NCBI GenBank assembly: GCA_963631415.1
Contig: CAVGQS010000110.1
Location: 1-8,757 of the forward strand
Length of the DNA: 8,757 bases
Reading direction: 5' to 3'
Source of the DNA: UBA6382 sp963631415
GTDB lineage: Bacteria; Bacteroidota; Bacteroidia; Bacteroidales; Bacteroidaceae
The notes under the pieces: model-generated
Databases searched by the model: none
The model's input: only the letters and a program-made list of their open reading frames with translations
Told to the model about the DNA's origin: nothing
Made by a program: the position numbers and the translations under genes
Shown here: positions 1 to 6,259 of the stretch, piece after piece
How the letters are laid out: every line of letters begins with the position of its first letter
How positions within the stretch are numbered: position 1 is the first letter of the stretch

Positions 1-210
1 TTCACGGATGTCGATTAGAGCAAAAACGAACACTGATAACACTGATTTTCACAGATATTGTTCCCGCGAGCGGAAACGTGGGGAGGGCATAAACGTTGAG
101 CGTTTTGCGTTTTGCGTTTTACGTTAGTCGCGGAGAACGAAAGGGGACACGAAGAACTATGCGTTTGGCGTTTGGCGTGTTACGTTGGTCGCGGAGTGTA
201 AAAAACACAA
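1..210. repeat. Gene-free left flank with degenerate short repeats
   Basis: No credible gene lies here. The first 60 bases contain a tandem 9-mer (AACACTGAT at 29-37 and 38-46) followed by TTTCACAGAT. Further right is a 36-nt direct repeat: copy one at 100-135 and copy two at 161-196, matching at 32 of 36 positions, 61 nt apart. Each copy starts with short GCGTTTT/GCGTTTG heptamers and ends in GTCGCGGAG. The segment lies beyond the terminator of the acyl-CoA dehydrogenase operon, so it is probably an untranscribed spacer. I see no promoter that I would defend. Confidence 0.6.
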
Positions 211-246
211 AAAGCCCCGGCTGCAAGGGGTTGCAGCCGGGGCTTT
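211..246 (-). terminator. Intrinsic terminator of the etfB-etfA-acd operon
   Basis: A perfect 16-bp inverted repeat (211-226 and 231-246) encloses a 4-nt loop. Read on the minus strand, the GC-rich stem ends in CTTT and runs into TTGTGTTTTTT, a classic U-rich tail. It begins 30 nt after the stop codon of the acyl-CoA dehydrogenase gene, so it closes the minus-strand operon. On the plus strand the stem is followed by TGTCGGGGG, so it would not terminate plus-strand transcripts. Confidence 0.93.
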
Positions 247-276
247 GTCGGGGGATTGTTATGGTCCTCTGCCTGG

Positions 277-1986
277 TTAGTCTTCCTGCGGACGGTAGTT
301 GTCGAGGAGGCTGGTGTTGAGGTTGAGGATGTACTTTTCGTTTTTCTCCACCTCTGCCTCTGCAAGGTTGAGGAACACCTGTGCGCTCTTGGCGAAGAGT
401 TCGGGTGCGCGGCTTGCGTCGAGGGTGATGAGGTGAGCCATCATGGCGTTGGCAGTGATGTCGTAGAGGTGGCGAGAGGCCAGATCTTGGAGTTCCTGGT
501 TCTGCGCCTCCTTGACGTAGCCTACGCAGGCCTCGAGTTTGTCGGCGAGAGCCTTGGCGCGGTCGAAGAGGGGCTGCATCTCGGGAGTGACGGTCTCCTG
601 CTCAATTTCGCGGATGATGTTGAGGTAGGTGCCGTTGGTGATGTAGCGGATGGCGGCTACGACCTGCAGCTGGGTGGTACCCTCATAGATGGAGGTGATG
701 CGCGCGTCGCGGTAGAGTCGCTGGCAGGCATACTCGAGCATGAAGCCTGATCCTCCGTGGATCTGGATGGAGTCGTAGGAGTTCTGGTTGGCGTACTCGG
801 AGTTGGTGCCCTTGGCGAGCGGTGTGAAGGCGTCGGCCATGCGCGAATACTTCTTCTGCTCCTGGCGCTCTTCGGGTGTGAGCTTGCGCTCGCGGGCGAT
901 GTCCTCGAGGCACTTGTAGATGTCTACGTAGCGTGCGGTCATGTAGAGGAGTGAGCGTCCGGCGTCGAGCTTTGCCTTCATGTTGGCGAGCATCTCGTAG
1001 ACGGCGGGGAACTTGATGATGGCCTGTCCGAACTGCTTGCGGTCCTTGGCGTAGGCGAGTGCCTCGTTGTAGGCTGCCTGGCTGATGCCGACAGACTGTG
1101 CGGCGATGCCGAGGCGTGCGCCGTTCATGAGTGCCATGACGTACTTGATGAGTCCGAGCTTGCGGTCGCCGCAGAGTTCGGCCTTAGCGTTTTTGTATAC
1201 GAGTTCGCAGGTGGGTGAGCCGTGGATGCCGAGCTTGTTCTCGATGCGGCGCACGGTTACTCCGCCCTGGTTTTTGTCGTAGATGAACATGGAGAGTCCG
1301 CGTCCGTCGCGTGTGCCATCTTCGGAGCGTGCCAGCACGAGGTGGATGTCGGAGTCGCCGTTGGTGATGAATCGCTTGCAGCCGTTGAGTCTCCAGCAGT
1401 CTTCCTTCTCGTCGTAGGTGGCCTTGAGCATCACGCTCTGGAGGTCGGAGCCGGCGTCGGGCTCGGTGAGGTCCATGGACATGGTCTCGCCCTTGCAGAC
1501 GCGTGGCACGAAGCGCTGGCGCTGGTCTTCGCTGCCGAACTCATAGAGGGTCTCGATGCAGTCCTGGAGCGACCAGATGTTTTCGAAGCCTGCGTCGGCA
1601 GTGGCCATCATCTCGTTGATGGCGGTGTAGGGCGCGCAGGGGAAATTGAGACCGCCGTAGCGACGGGGCATGGTGACACCGTTGAGGCCAGCCTTGGTGG
1701 TGGCGTCGAGGTTTTCGTAGGTCTTGGCTGCGTAGCGGACTCCGCCGTTTTCGCAGTGGGGACCTTCGGCGTCAACGTCTTCGGCGTTGGGCGCGATGAT
1801 GTTGGCGGTGATGTCGCCCGTGAGGTCGAGGATGCGGTCGTAGGAGTCCATTGCGTCCTCGAAGTCCTGCGGCGCGTAGTCAAACTGGTCCTTATCGGCA
1901 AAGTTGCGCTCCTTGAGCTCAACGATGCGCTTCATCAGCGGGTGATTAAGCTGGAACTTAATCTCTTCGTTATAATAGTTTGCCAT
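277..1986 (-). CDS. Acyl-CoA dehydrogenase, long form with C-terminal extension
   Basis: FAD-dependent acyl-CoA dehydrogenase of 569 residues, cytoplasmic, passing electrons to or from the ETF encoded just upstream. Visible family marks: TEPDAGSDL at 174-182 (first family signature, FAD/substrate contact), GIHGSPTCEL around 253-262, YAKDRKQFG at 312-320, and QIHGGSGFMLEY at 408-419 (second signature). Glu435 in IYEGTTQ sits where the catalytic base of the medium-chain type lies. Residues from about 455 to the end form an extra helical region. With a total near 570 rather than about 380, this fits the long subfamily that includes DmdC (3-methylmercaptopropionyl-CoA dehydrogenase), not classical butyryl-CoA dehydrogenase. 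The ATG lies 7 nt after the etfA stop, so the gene is co-transcribed. The substrate is not evident: short or branched acyl-CoA, or an enoyl-CoA in the reductive direction, are possible. The family call is firm; the subfamily is an inference from length. Confidence 0.95.
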   Translation of the reverse strand: MANYYNEEIKFQLNHPLMKRIVELKERNFADKDQFDYAPQDFEDAMDSYDRILDLTGDITANIIAPNAEDVDAEGPHCENGGVRYAAKTYENLDATTKAGLNGVTMPRRYGGLNFPCAPYTAINEMMATADAGFENIWSLQDCIETLYEFGSEDQRQRFVPRVCKGETMSMDLTEPDAGSDLQSVMLKATYDEKEDCWRLNGCKRFITNGDSDIHLVLARSEDGTRDGRGLSMFIYDKNQGGVTVRRIENKLGIHGSPTCELVYKNAKAELCGDRKLGLIKYVMALMNGARLGIAAQSVGISQAAYNEALAYAKDRKQFGQAIIKFPAVYEMLANMKAKLDAGRSLLYMTARYVDIYKCLEDIARERKLTPEERQEQKKYSRMADAFTPLAKGTNSEYANQNSYDSIQIHGGSGFMLEYACQRLYRDARITSIYEGTTQLQVVAAIRYITNGTYLNIIREIEQETVTPEMQPLFDRAKALADKLEACVGYVKEAQNQELQDLASRHLYDITANAMMAHLITLDASRAPELFAKSAQVFLNLAEAEVEKNEKYILNLNTSLLDNYRPQED

Positions 1987-1993
1987 AAGTCTG

Positions 1994-3034
1994 TTACTTG
2001 TTGTTTTTCTTGTAGTATTTGATGAGTTTGGGCACTACCTCTTCCACTGTGCCGTTGATGACGTAGTCGGCAATGGCGTTGATGGGGGCGTTTTCGTCAG
2101 AGTTGACGGAGATGATGATGCCCGAGTCCTGCATGCCGGCAATGTGCTGGATCTGTCCGGAGATGCCGCAGGCGATGTAGACCTTGGGGCGCACGGTGAC
2201 GCCGGTCTGGCCAATCTGGCGGTCGTGGTCGCAGAAGCCTGCGTCGACGGCGGCGCGGCTGGCGCCTACCTCGGCGTGGAGTTCCTTGGCGAGTTCAAAG
2301 AGCATGTCGAAGCCTTCCTTGGAGCCCATGCCGTAGCCTCCTGCCACCACGATGGGGGCGCCCTTGAGGTTGTGCTTGGCCTTCTCCACGTGGCGGTCGA
2401 GCACCTTGACCACATATTCAGTGGCGGGCACGTATTTGGCCACGTCGTGGTTGATGACTTCGCCCTTGTAGTTTTCGTCGAGCACTTCCTTCTTCATCAC
2501 TCCTTCGCGCACGGTGGCCATCTGCGGGCGGTGCTCCGGGTTGACGATGGTGGCCACGATGTTGCCGCCGAAGGCGGGGCGTATCTGGTAGAGCTGCTGC
2601 TCGTAGTGCTTCTTCTCGACCTTGCCGTCGGCGGTGCGCACGTTCATGTCGAAGTCGCCGATTTCAAGTTCGGTGCAGTCGGCGGTGAGGCCGCTGAAGA
2701 GGGCTGAGCTGACGCGCGGACCGAGGTCGCGGCCGATGACTGTGGCGCCCAGGAGGCAAATCTGCGGTTTCTCCTCCTTGAAGAGGTTAACCACGAGAGC
2801 CGTGTGGGGGTTGGAGGTGTAGGGGAAGAGTCCCTCAGCGTCGAAGACGTGAATCTTGTCGACACCGTATTTCATCACCTGCTTTTCTACGCCGGCGAGG
2901 CCGCTGCCGGCAATGATGCACTCCAGCTGCACGCCAAGAGTATTGGCTAGCTTGCGGCCCTTTGTGAGAAGTTCGAGAGAGACATCCTTAACTGTTGTGC
3001 CTTCAATCTCGCAATATACAAATACGTTGTTCAT
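1994..3034 (-). CDS. etfA: Electron transfer flavoprotein, alpha subunit
   Basis: Alpha subunit (346 residues) of the soluble heterodimeric ETF, which binds FAD and shuttles electrons for the dehydrogenase encoded next. The N-terminal domain spans about 1-200 and contains RPAFGGNIVATI at 152-163. The C-terminal FAD domain carries GASRAAVDAGF at 257-267, QIGQTG at 273-278 and the family signature IACGISGQIQHIAGM at 287-301. The position after QIGQTG, often Lys in classical ETFs, is Val here, in the stretch GVTVRPKVYIACG. I start at the ATG at 3034 because it gives MNNVFVYCEI, the usual family N-terminus, and sits one base after the etfB stop. A TTG nine bases upstream would overlap etfB and adds nothing conserved. 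Translational coupling to etfB is likely. Whether this ETF bifurcates is not settled by sequence inspection. Confidence 0.96.
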   Translation of the reverse strand: MNNVFVYCEIEGTTVKDVSLELLTKGRKLANTLGVQLECIIAGSGLAGVEKQVMKYGVDKIHVFDAEGLFPYTSNPHTALVVNLFKEEKPQICLLGATVIGRDLGPRVSSALFSGLTADCTELEIGDFDMNVRTADGKVEKKHYEQQLYQIRPAFGGNIVATIVNPEHRPQMATVREGVMKKEVLDENYKGEVINHDVAKYVPATEYVVKVLDRHVEKAKHNLKGAPIVVAGGYGMGSKEGFDMLFELAKELHAEVGASRAAVDAGFCDHDRQIGQTGVTVRPKVYIACGISGQIQHIAGMQDSGIIISVNSDENAPINAIADYVINGTVEEVVPKLIKYYKKNNK

Positions 3035-3035
3035 A

Positions 3036-3917
3036 TTAGCCAATAATCTTATCGTTCAGGAGTTCTACAATCAGGTTGTCAATGTCTTCGTCGGACGAGG
3101 TGAGCGTGCGGCTTTCCTTAGCCTTGAACACGATGTTCTGCACGGCCTTGACGTTGGTGGGCGAGCCAGCCTTGCCTATCTGAGCGGGGTCGGCTTCGAT
3201 GTCGGCTGCTCCCCACTGGTTGATGTTGAGGTAGGGCTTCTTGGCAATCAGCGCTGCGAGGGCCTCGCTCTGTTCGGGAGTGCGCTCAGCGGGTGCTGTG
3301 GCGTTCTTGTACTTCATGACGCGCTTGGCGTTGCGCGGGCGGCAGGGTGCTGCGCTGCCGTTGACGGTGACAACGAGCGGCAGGGGTGCCTCTACCGTCT
3401 CCACTCCGCCGTCGATGTGGCGCTTCACCACTATCTTCTTTGCCTCGGGGTCGAGGCTGATGATTTCTTCAGCGTATGTCACCTGGGTGAGGCCGAGTTT
3501 TTCGGCAATCTGGGGACCCACCTGCGCGGTGTCGCCGTCGATGGCTTGGCGACCGCCAAGGATGATGTCGTAGTTACCGATTTTCTTGATGGCCTGGCTC
3601 AGGGTGTAGCTGGTGGCAAGAGTGTCGGCGCCGCCCAAAGGACGGTCGGTCACTACATAGCCCTCGTCGGCGCCGCGGTAGAGCGCTTCGCGTATTACTT
3701 CAGCGGACTTGGGGAGACCCATGGTCAACACGGAAATCTTCGAGCCCGGGAACTGCTCCTTGAGGCGTAGAGCCTGCTCGAGCGCGTTGAGGTCTTCGGG
3801 GTTGAAGACGGCAGGAAGGGCAGCGCGGTTGACGGTGCCTTCGGGCGTCATCGCATCGGGGCCGACATTGCGGGTGTCGGGCACTTGTTTAGCCAAGACT
3901 ACGATGTTTAAACTCAT
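3036..3917 (-). CDS. etfB: Electron transfer flavoprotein, beta subunit
   Basis: Beta subunit (293 residues) of ETF, first gene of the etfB-etfA-acd operon. It starts with the typical MSLNIVVLAKQVPDT, which includes the conserved KQVPDT. It holds RGADEGYVVTDRPLGGADTL at 81-100 and GGRQAIDGDTAQVGPQIAE at 121-139, the nucleotide-binding part. The beta-family signature is VKRHIDGGVETVEAPLPLVV at 164-183. The C-terminus ends in a helix of the LIVELLNDKII type that packs on EtfA. The GADEG...DRPLGGADTLATS and QAIDGDTAQVGPQ blocks resemble EtfB of anaerobes that use NADH-linked or bifurcating ETFs more than the mitochondrial type, where I recall QAIDDDCNQTGQ. That assignment rests on memory of the family. 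Start chosen at the ATG at 3917; an upstream extension of 36 codons has no family similarity and would begin at a TTG in the leader. No Shine-Dalgarno is visible. Confidence 0.96.
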   Translation of the reverse strand: MSLNIVVLAKQVPDTRNVGPDAMTPEGTVNRAALPAVFNPEDLNALEQALRLKEQFPGSKISVLTMGLPKSAEVIREALYRGADEGYVVTDRPLGGADTLATSYTLSQAIKKIGNYDIILGGRQAIDGDTAQVGPQIAEKLGLTQVTYAEEIISLDPEAKKIVVKRHIDGGVETVEAPLPLVVTVNGSAAPCRPRNAKRVMKYKNATAPAERTPEQSEALAALIAKKPYLNINQWGAADIEADPAQIGKAGSPTNVKAVQNIVFKAKESRTLTSSDEDIDNLIVELLNDKIIG

Positions 3918-4038
3918 ATTGCTTAGGTTGTTAAAATGATTTGTATTAGCCGTTTGTCGTGTCGCCTGCCAGCCTGCGCCGGGCCTTGTGGAGCAAAGCA
4001 AGGGCTCCAGCCAAAAACAGCGCAACTTTGCGGCGGTC
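3918..4038 (-). other. 5' leader of the etf operon, about 120 nt
   Basis: This lies between the predicted transcription start (about 4038) and the etfB ATG. It contains no ATG on the transcribed strand. The middle is GC-rich and can form one of two overlapping hairpins: GGAGC with GCTCC (arms at 4004-4008 and 3990-3994), or CCTTG with CAAGG nearby. They share bases and so exclude each other. The final 40 nt before etfB are A/T-rich and unstructured, as usual for Bacteroidota start regions. No known riboswitch class recognised. Confidence 0.35.
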
Positions 4039-4052
4039 AGTAGCGCAAAGTT
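4024..4052. promoter_or_regulatory. Inverted repeat over the etf promoter (possible operator)
   Basis: AACTTTGCG at 4024-4032 and its exact reverse complement CGCAAAGTT at 4044-4052 are separated by 11 nt. The right arm overlaps the -7 box of the etf promoter and the left arm lies just downstream of the expected transcription start. A dimeric repressor bound here would cover the start region. The arm also equals the core of the -7 box itself, so a second, opposite-facing -7-like box (CAACTTTG) could instead explain the symmetry. Confidence 0.4.
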
Positions 4053-4076
4053 ACGAATTGTTTCTGAATGTTAAAC
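4046..4076 (-). promoter_or_regulatory. Promoter of etfB-etfA-acd
   Basis: On the minus strand a perfect Bacteroidota -7 box, TAACTTTG, occupies 4053-4046. Nineteen nt upstream is GTTT at 4076-4073, an imperfect match to the -33 TTTG element. Transcription would start near 4038, giving a leader of about 120 nt. The box lies directly downstream of the terminator that closes the synthetase unit, which supports separate transcription of the two units. Confidence 0.65.
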
Positions 4077-4084
4077 GGATAAAA

Positions 4085-4108
4085 GCCCGAAAAGAACACT
4101 TTTAGGGC
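4085..4108 (-). terminator. Terminator after the acyl-CoA synthetase gene
   Basis: Ten-base arms (4085-4094 and 4099-4108) pair with one mismatch around a 4-nt loop. On the minus strand the stem ends GGGC and continues TTTTATCCG, a short U tract. It stands between the synthetase stop (262 nt upstream) and the etf promoter, so it separates the two transcription units. The tail is weaker than in the other terminators here. Confidence 0.65.
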
Positions 4109-4369
4109 GGTTTTGTGCAAAAATCAAGGAAAAAGGAGAAGCCAAGGCCTCAAAGTGCCAATCGGCATTGTGAAAACGGCAGCAAATGCGAGGGGGCTGC
4201 ATGGGGGAGCTTTGCTGAGGCCATGCGGCCTTGACAACGGGGCATATTCCTATGCAAGCGCTATGCGGTTTTGCGCTTTGGGTAGGTTTCGTTGGGTAGG
4301 TTCCTTTGTGGAGGCTGTACGGTCTTGCCGAGCTGGTGCGGCCTGATGCGGAGGCTACACGTGCGGAGA
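4109..4369 (-). other. Gene-free 3' region of the synthetase transcript
   Basis: No gene supported. It holds short imperfect repeats. One is a 14-mer (TGYGGAGRCTRYAC type) at 4307-4320, 4347-4360 and 4362-4375, the last overlapping the synthetase stop codon. Another is GGGTAGGTT at 4280-4288 and 4294-4302. A small hairpin, AGGCC/GGCCT, lies at 4218-4231. If transcription runs to the terminator at 4085-4108, this is an unusually long 3' untranslated region. Confidence 0.4.
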
Positions 4370-6028
4370 CTACACGGCCTTGTCCTTCTCGCGTATCTCC
4401 ACGCGGCGGATTTTGCCGCTGATGGTCTTGGGGAGCTCGTCTACAAACTCCACGATGCGCGGGTACTTGTAGGGGGCGGTGACGGTCTTGACATGCTTCT
4501 GCAGTTCCTTGACCAGTTCGTCGCCGGTGGCTCCGTTCCACGTCTTGCTCAGCACTACGGTGGCCTTGATGACCATGCCGCGCAGTTCGTCGGGTACGCC
4601 GGTGATGGCGCACTCCACCACTGCCGGGTGGCTCATCAGCGCGCTCTCCACCTCGAAGGGACCGATGCGGTAGCCGCTGCTCTTGATGACGTCGTCTGTG
4701 CGGCCCACAAACCAGTAGTAGCCGTCGGAGTCGCGGTATGCCACGTCGCCGGTGTGGTAGCGGTTGTCGTGCCAGGCCTCGCGGGTGAGCGCCTCGTCGT
4801 TATAGTATTCTTTGAAGAGTCCGATGGGCTTGCCGTTGCCGGTGTTGACCACAATCTCGCCGTTTTCGTTGTCGTCACAGAGGGTGCCGTCGGCGCGCAC
4901 CAGGGCGATGTCGTACTGCGGATTGGGTATGCCCATGCTGCCCGGCTTGGGGGTGGTCCAGGGCATGGTGCCCAGGGTCATGGTTGTCTCGGTCTGTCCG
5001 AAGCCCTCGTAGAGGGTGATGCCCGTCAGTGCCTTGAACTTCTCGAACACCGAGGGGTTGAGCGCCTCGCCGGCTGTGGTGCAGTGCTCCAGTGCCGAGA
5101 GGTCAAACTGCGAGAGGTCTTCGTGAACCAGGAAGCGGTATACGGTGGGCGGTGCGCAGAAGGAAGTCACCTTGTAGCGCTCCATGACCTGCAGGAGCTT
5201 GATGGCGTTGAACTTCTCGTGTGAGTATACAAACACGGTGGCTCCGGCAAACCACTGTCCGTAGAGCTTGCCCCATGCCGCCTTGGCCCAGCCGGTGTCT
5301 GCCACGGTGAGGTGTATGCTGCCGCGGTGTAGCTTGTGCCAGAAGACGCCCGTGGTGATGTGGCCTATAGGATAGGTGTAGTCGTGGGCCACCATCTTGG
5401 GTTCGCCGCTTGTGCCGCTGGTGAAGTAGACGAGCATGATGTCGTCATTGGTGTTGACAAACTTGGGGCGCTCAAACTTGGGGGCGGAGTCAATCTCGCC
5501 GTACCAGTCGTGGAAGCCCTCGGGCACCTTGGGGCCGATGCTGACCAGCACCTTGACGCTGGGGCTCTGCGGCATGGCCTTGGCCACCTGGTTGAGGACG
5601 TAGTCTTCGCCCACGCAGATGATGCCGCGTATGCCCGCCTTGTTGTTGCGGTAGATGATGTCGTGAGACGTGAGCATGTGGGTGGCGGGAATGGCCACTG
5701 CGCCAATCTTGTGGAGCGCCATGGTGGCAATCCAGAACTCGTAGTGGCGCTTCAGTATCAGCATGACCATGTCGCCTCGGCCTATGCCGAGCTCCATGAG
5801 GTAGCTGGCTGTCTTGTCGCTCTCTTCCTTGAGTTGCAGAAAGGTGATGTTCTTCTCCTCGCCAGTTTCGCTGACCCACATAATGGCGTTGTCGTCGGGC
5901 GCTTCCTCAGCCCAACGGTCCATCACGTCGTAGGCGAAGTTGAAGTTCTCGGGTACTGTGAACTGCAGATTGCGTGCGTAGTCTTCGTTATCTTTGAAGC
6001 TGGTTTGTTTCAGAAATCTTTCTATCAT
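4370..6028 (-). CDS. Acyl-CoA synthetase, AMP-forming (ACSM-like)
   Basis: ANL-superfamily ligase of 552 residues, cytosolic, which activates a carboxylate with ATP and CoA to acyl-CoA, AMP and pyrophosphate. The adenylation motifs are complete: phosphate loop YFTSGTSGEPKM at 201-212, YEGFGQTETT at 340-349, YHTGD at 424-428, hinge VGRTDDVIKSSGYRIGPFEV at 441-460, and PKTISGKIRR at 533-542 with the catalytic Lys539. TGWAKAAWGKLYGQW at 245-259 is typical of the medium-chain (ACSM/MacS) branch, as is the total length. The ATG at 6028 gives MIERFLKQTS, a plausible family N-terminus. It is its own unit: a likely promoter near 6100 and a terminator at 4085-4108. The neighbouring ETF and dehydrogenase suggest it feeds acyl-CoA into the same pathway. 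Acid specificity (medium-chain, branched or aryl) cannot be read. Confidence 0.94.
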   Translation of the reverse strand: MIERFLKQTSFKDNEDYARNLQFTVPENFNFAYDVMDRWAEEAPDDNAIMWVSETGEEKNITFLQLKEESDKTASYLMELGIGRGDMVMLILKRHYEFWIATMALHKIGAVAIPATHMLTSHDIIYRNNKAGIRGIICVGEDYVLNQVAKAMPQSPSVKVLVSIGPKVPEGFHDWYGEIDSAPKFERPKFVNTNDDIMLVYFTSGTSGEPKMVAHDYTYPIGHITTGVFWHKLHRGSIHLTVADTGWAKAAWGKLYGQWFAGATVFVYSHEKFNAIKLLQVMERYKVTSFCAPPTVYRFLVHEDLSQFDLSALEHCTTAGEALNPSVFEKFKALTGITLYEGFGQTETTMTLGTMPWTTPKPGSMGIPNPQYDIALVRADGTLCDDNENGEIVVNTGNGKPIGLFKEYYNDEALTREAWHDNRYHTGDVAYRDSDGYYWFVGRTDDVIKSSGYRIGPFEVESALMSHPAVVECAITGVPDELRGMVIKATVVLSKTWNGATGDELVKELQKHVKTVTAPYKYPRIVEFVDELPKTISGKIRRVEIREKDKAV

Positions 6029-6043
6029 CTTGGAAGGTTGTGG

Positions 6044-6079
6044 GCGAATTGCACACTGACCGGCAGCGTGCAGTTTCGC
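6044..6079. promoter_or_regulatory. Long imperfect inverted repeat before the synthetase gene
   Basis: Arms GCGAA/TTCGC (6044-6048, 6075-6079), TGCAC/GTGCA (6050-6054, 6068-6072) and CTG/CAG (6056-6058, 6064-6066) nest with small internal loops around a 5-nt loop, 13 bp in all. It lies 15 nt before the synthetase ATG and downstream of the likely promoter, so it would be in the 5' untranslated region. It may be an operator for a dimeric regulator or an RNA stem-loop. No U tract follows, so it is not a terminator. Confidence 0.5.
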
Positions 6080-6092
6080 ATGAAATGTTGAG

Positions 6093-6100
6093 CAAAAATA
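6093..6100 (-). promoter_or_regulatory. Candidate -7 box of the synthetase gene
   Basis: On the minus strand TATTTTTG (6100-6093), followed by C, fits the TAnnTTTG consensus and would give a leader of roughly 55-60 nt. No convincing -33 TTTG occurs about 19 nt upstream. A second near-match (ATATTTTG) lies about 8 nt further upstream, so the exact start is uncertain. Confidence 0.4.
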
Positions 6101-6173
6101 AGCAAAATATTAAAGAACTCTGAGCGCTTTTGCTGAAAAACAACCTTATTTAGAGAGCTATTAACATTTGTTG

Positions 6174-6198
6174 TGCACACACTATATAGGGGTGTGCA
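6174..6198. repeat. 7-bp inverted repeat between MATE and synthetase genes
   Basis: TGCACAC at 6174-6180 and GTGTGCA at 6192-6198 flank an 11-nt AT-rich centre. It lies upstream of the synthetase promoter region and downstream of the MATE gene. On the minus strand the T run precedes the stem instead of following it, so it does not look like an intrinsic terminator. No convincing terminator for the MATE gene is visible between 6259 and 6100. Confidence 0.4.
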
Positions 6199-6259
6199 AA
6201 AAACGAAAACAATGGGTAAACGGGCGTGTCGGCAACCCCTCCGATGCGCCGCGGCAAAG

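Noticed and set aside
1222..2022. Long plus-strand open frame opposite the acyl-CoA dehydrogenase gene, and similar long frames opposite etfA, etfB, the synthetase and the MATE gene
   Set aside because: They are mirror frames caused by the GC-rich codon use of the true genes; their products are low-complexity (Val/Gly/His-rich) and match no family.
3035..3043. TTG start three codons upstream for etfA
   Set aside because: It would overlap the end of etfB; the ATG at 3034 gives the standard EtfA N-terminus.
3918..4025. 36-residue N-terminal extension of EtfB
   Set aside because: It begins at a TTG close to the predicted transcription start and has no similarity to EtfB, which starts at MSLNIVVLAKQVPDT.
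6174..6198. TGCACAC/GTGTGCA hairpin as terminator of the MATE gene
   Set aside because: On the transcribed strand the T run comes before the stem, and no U tract follows it.
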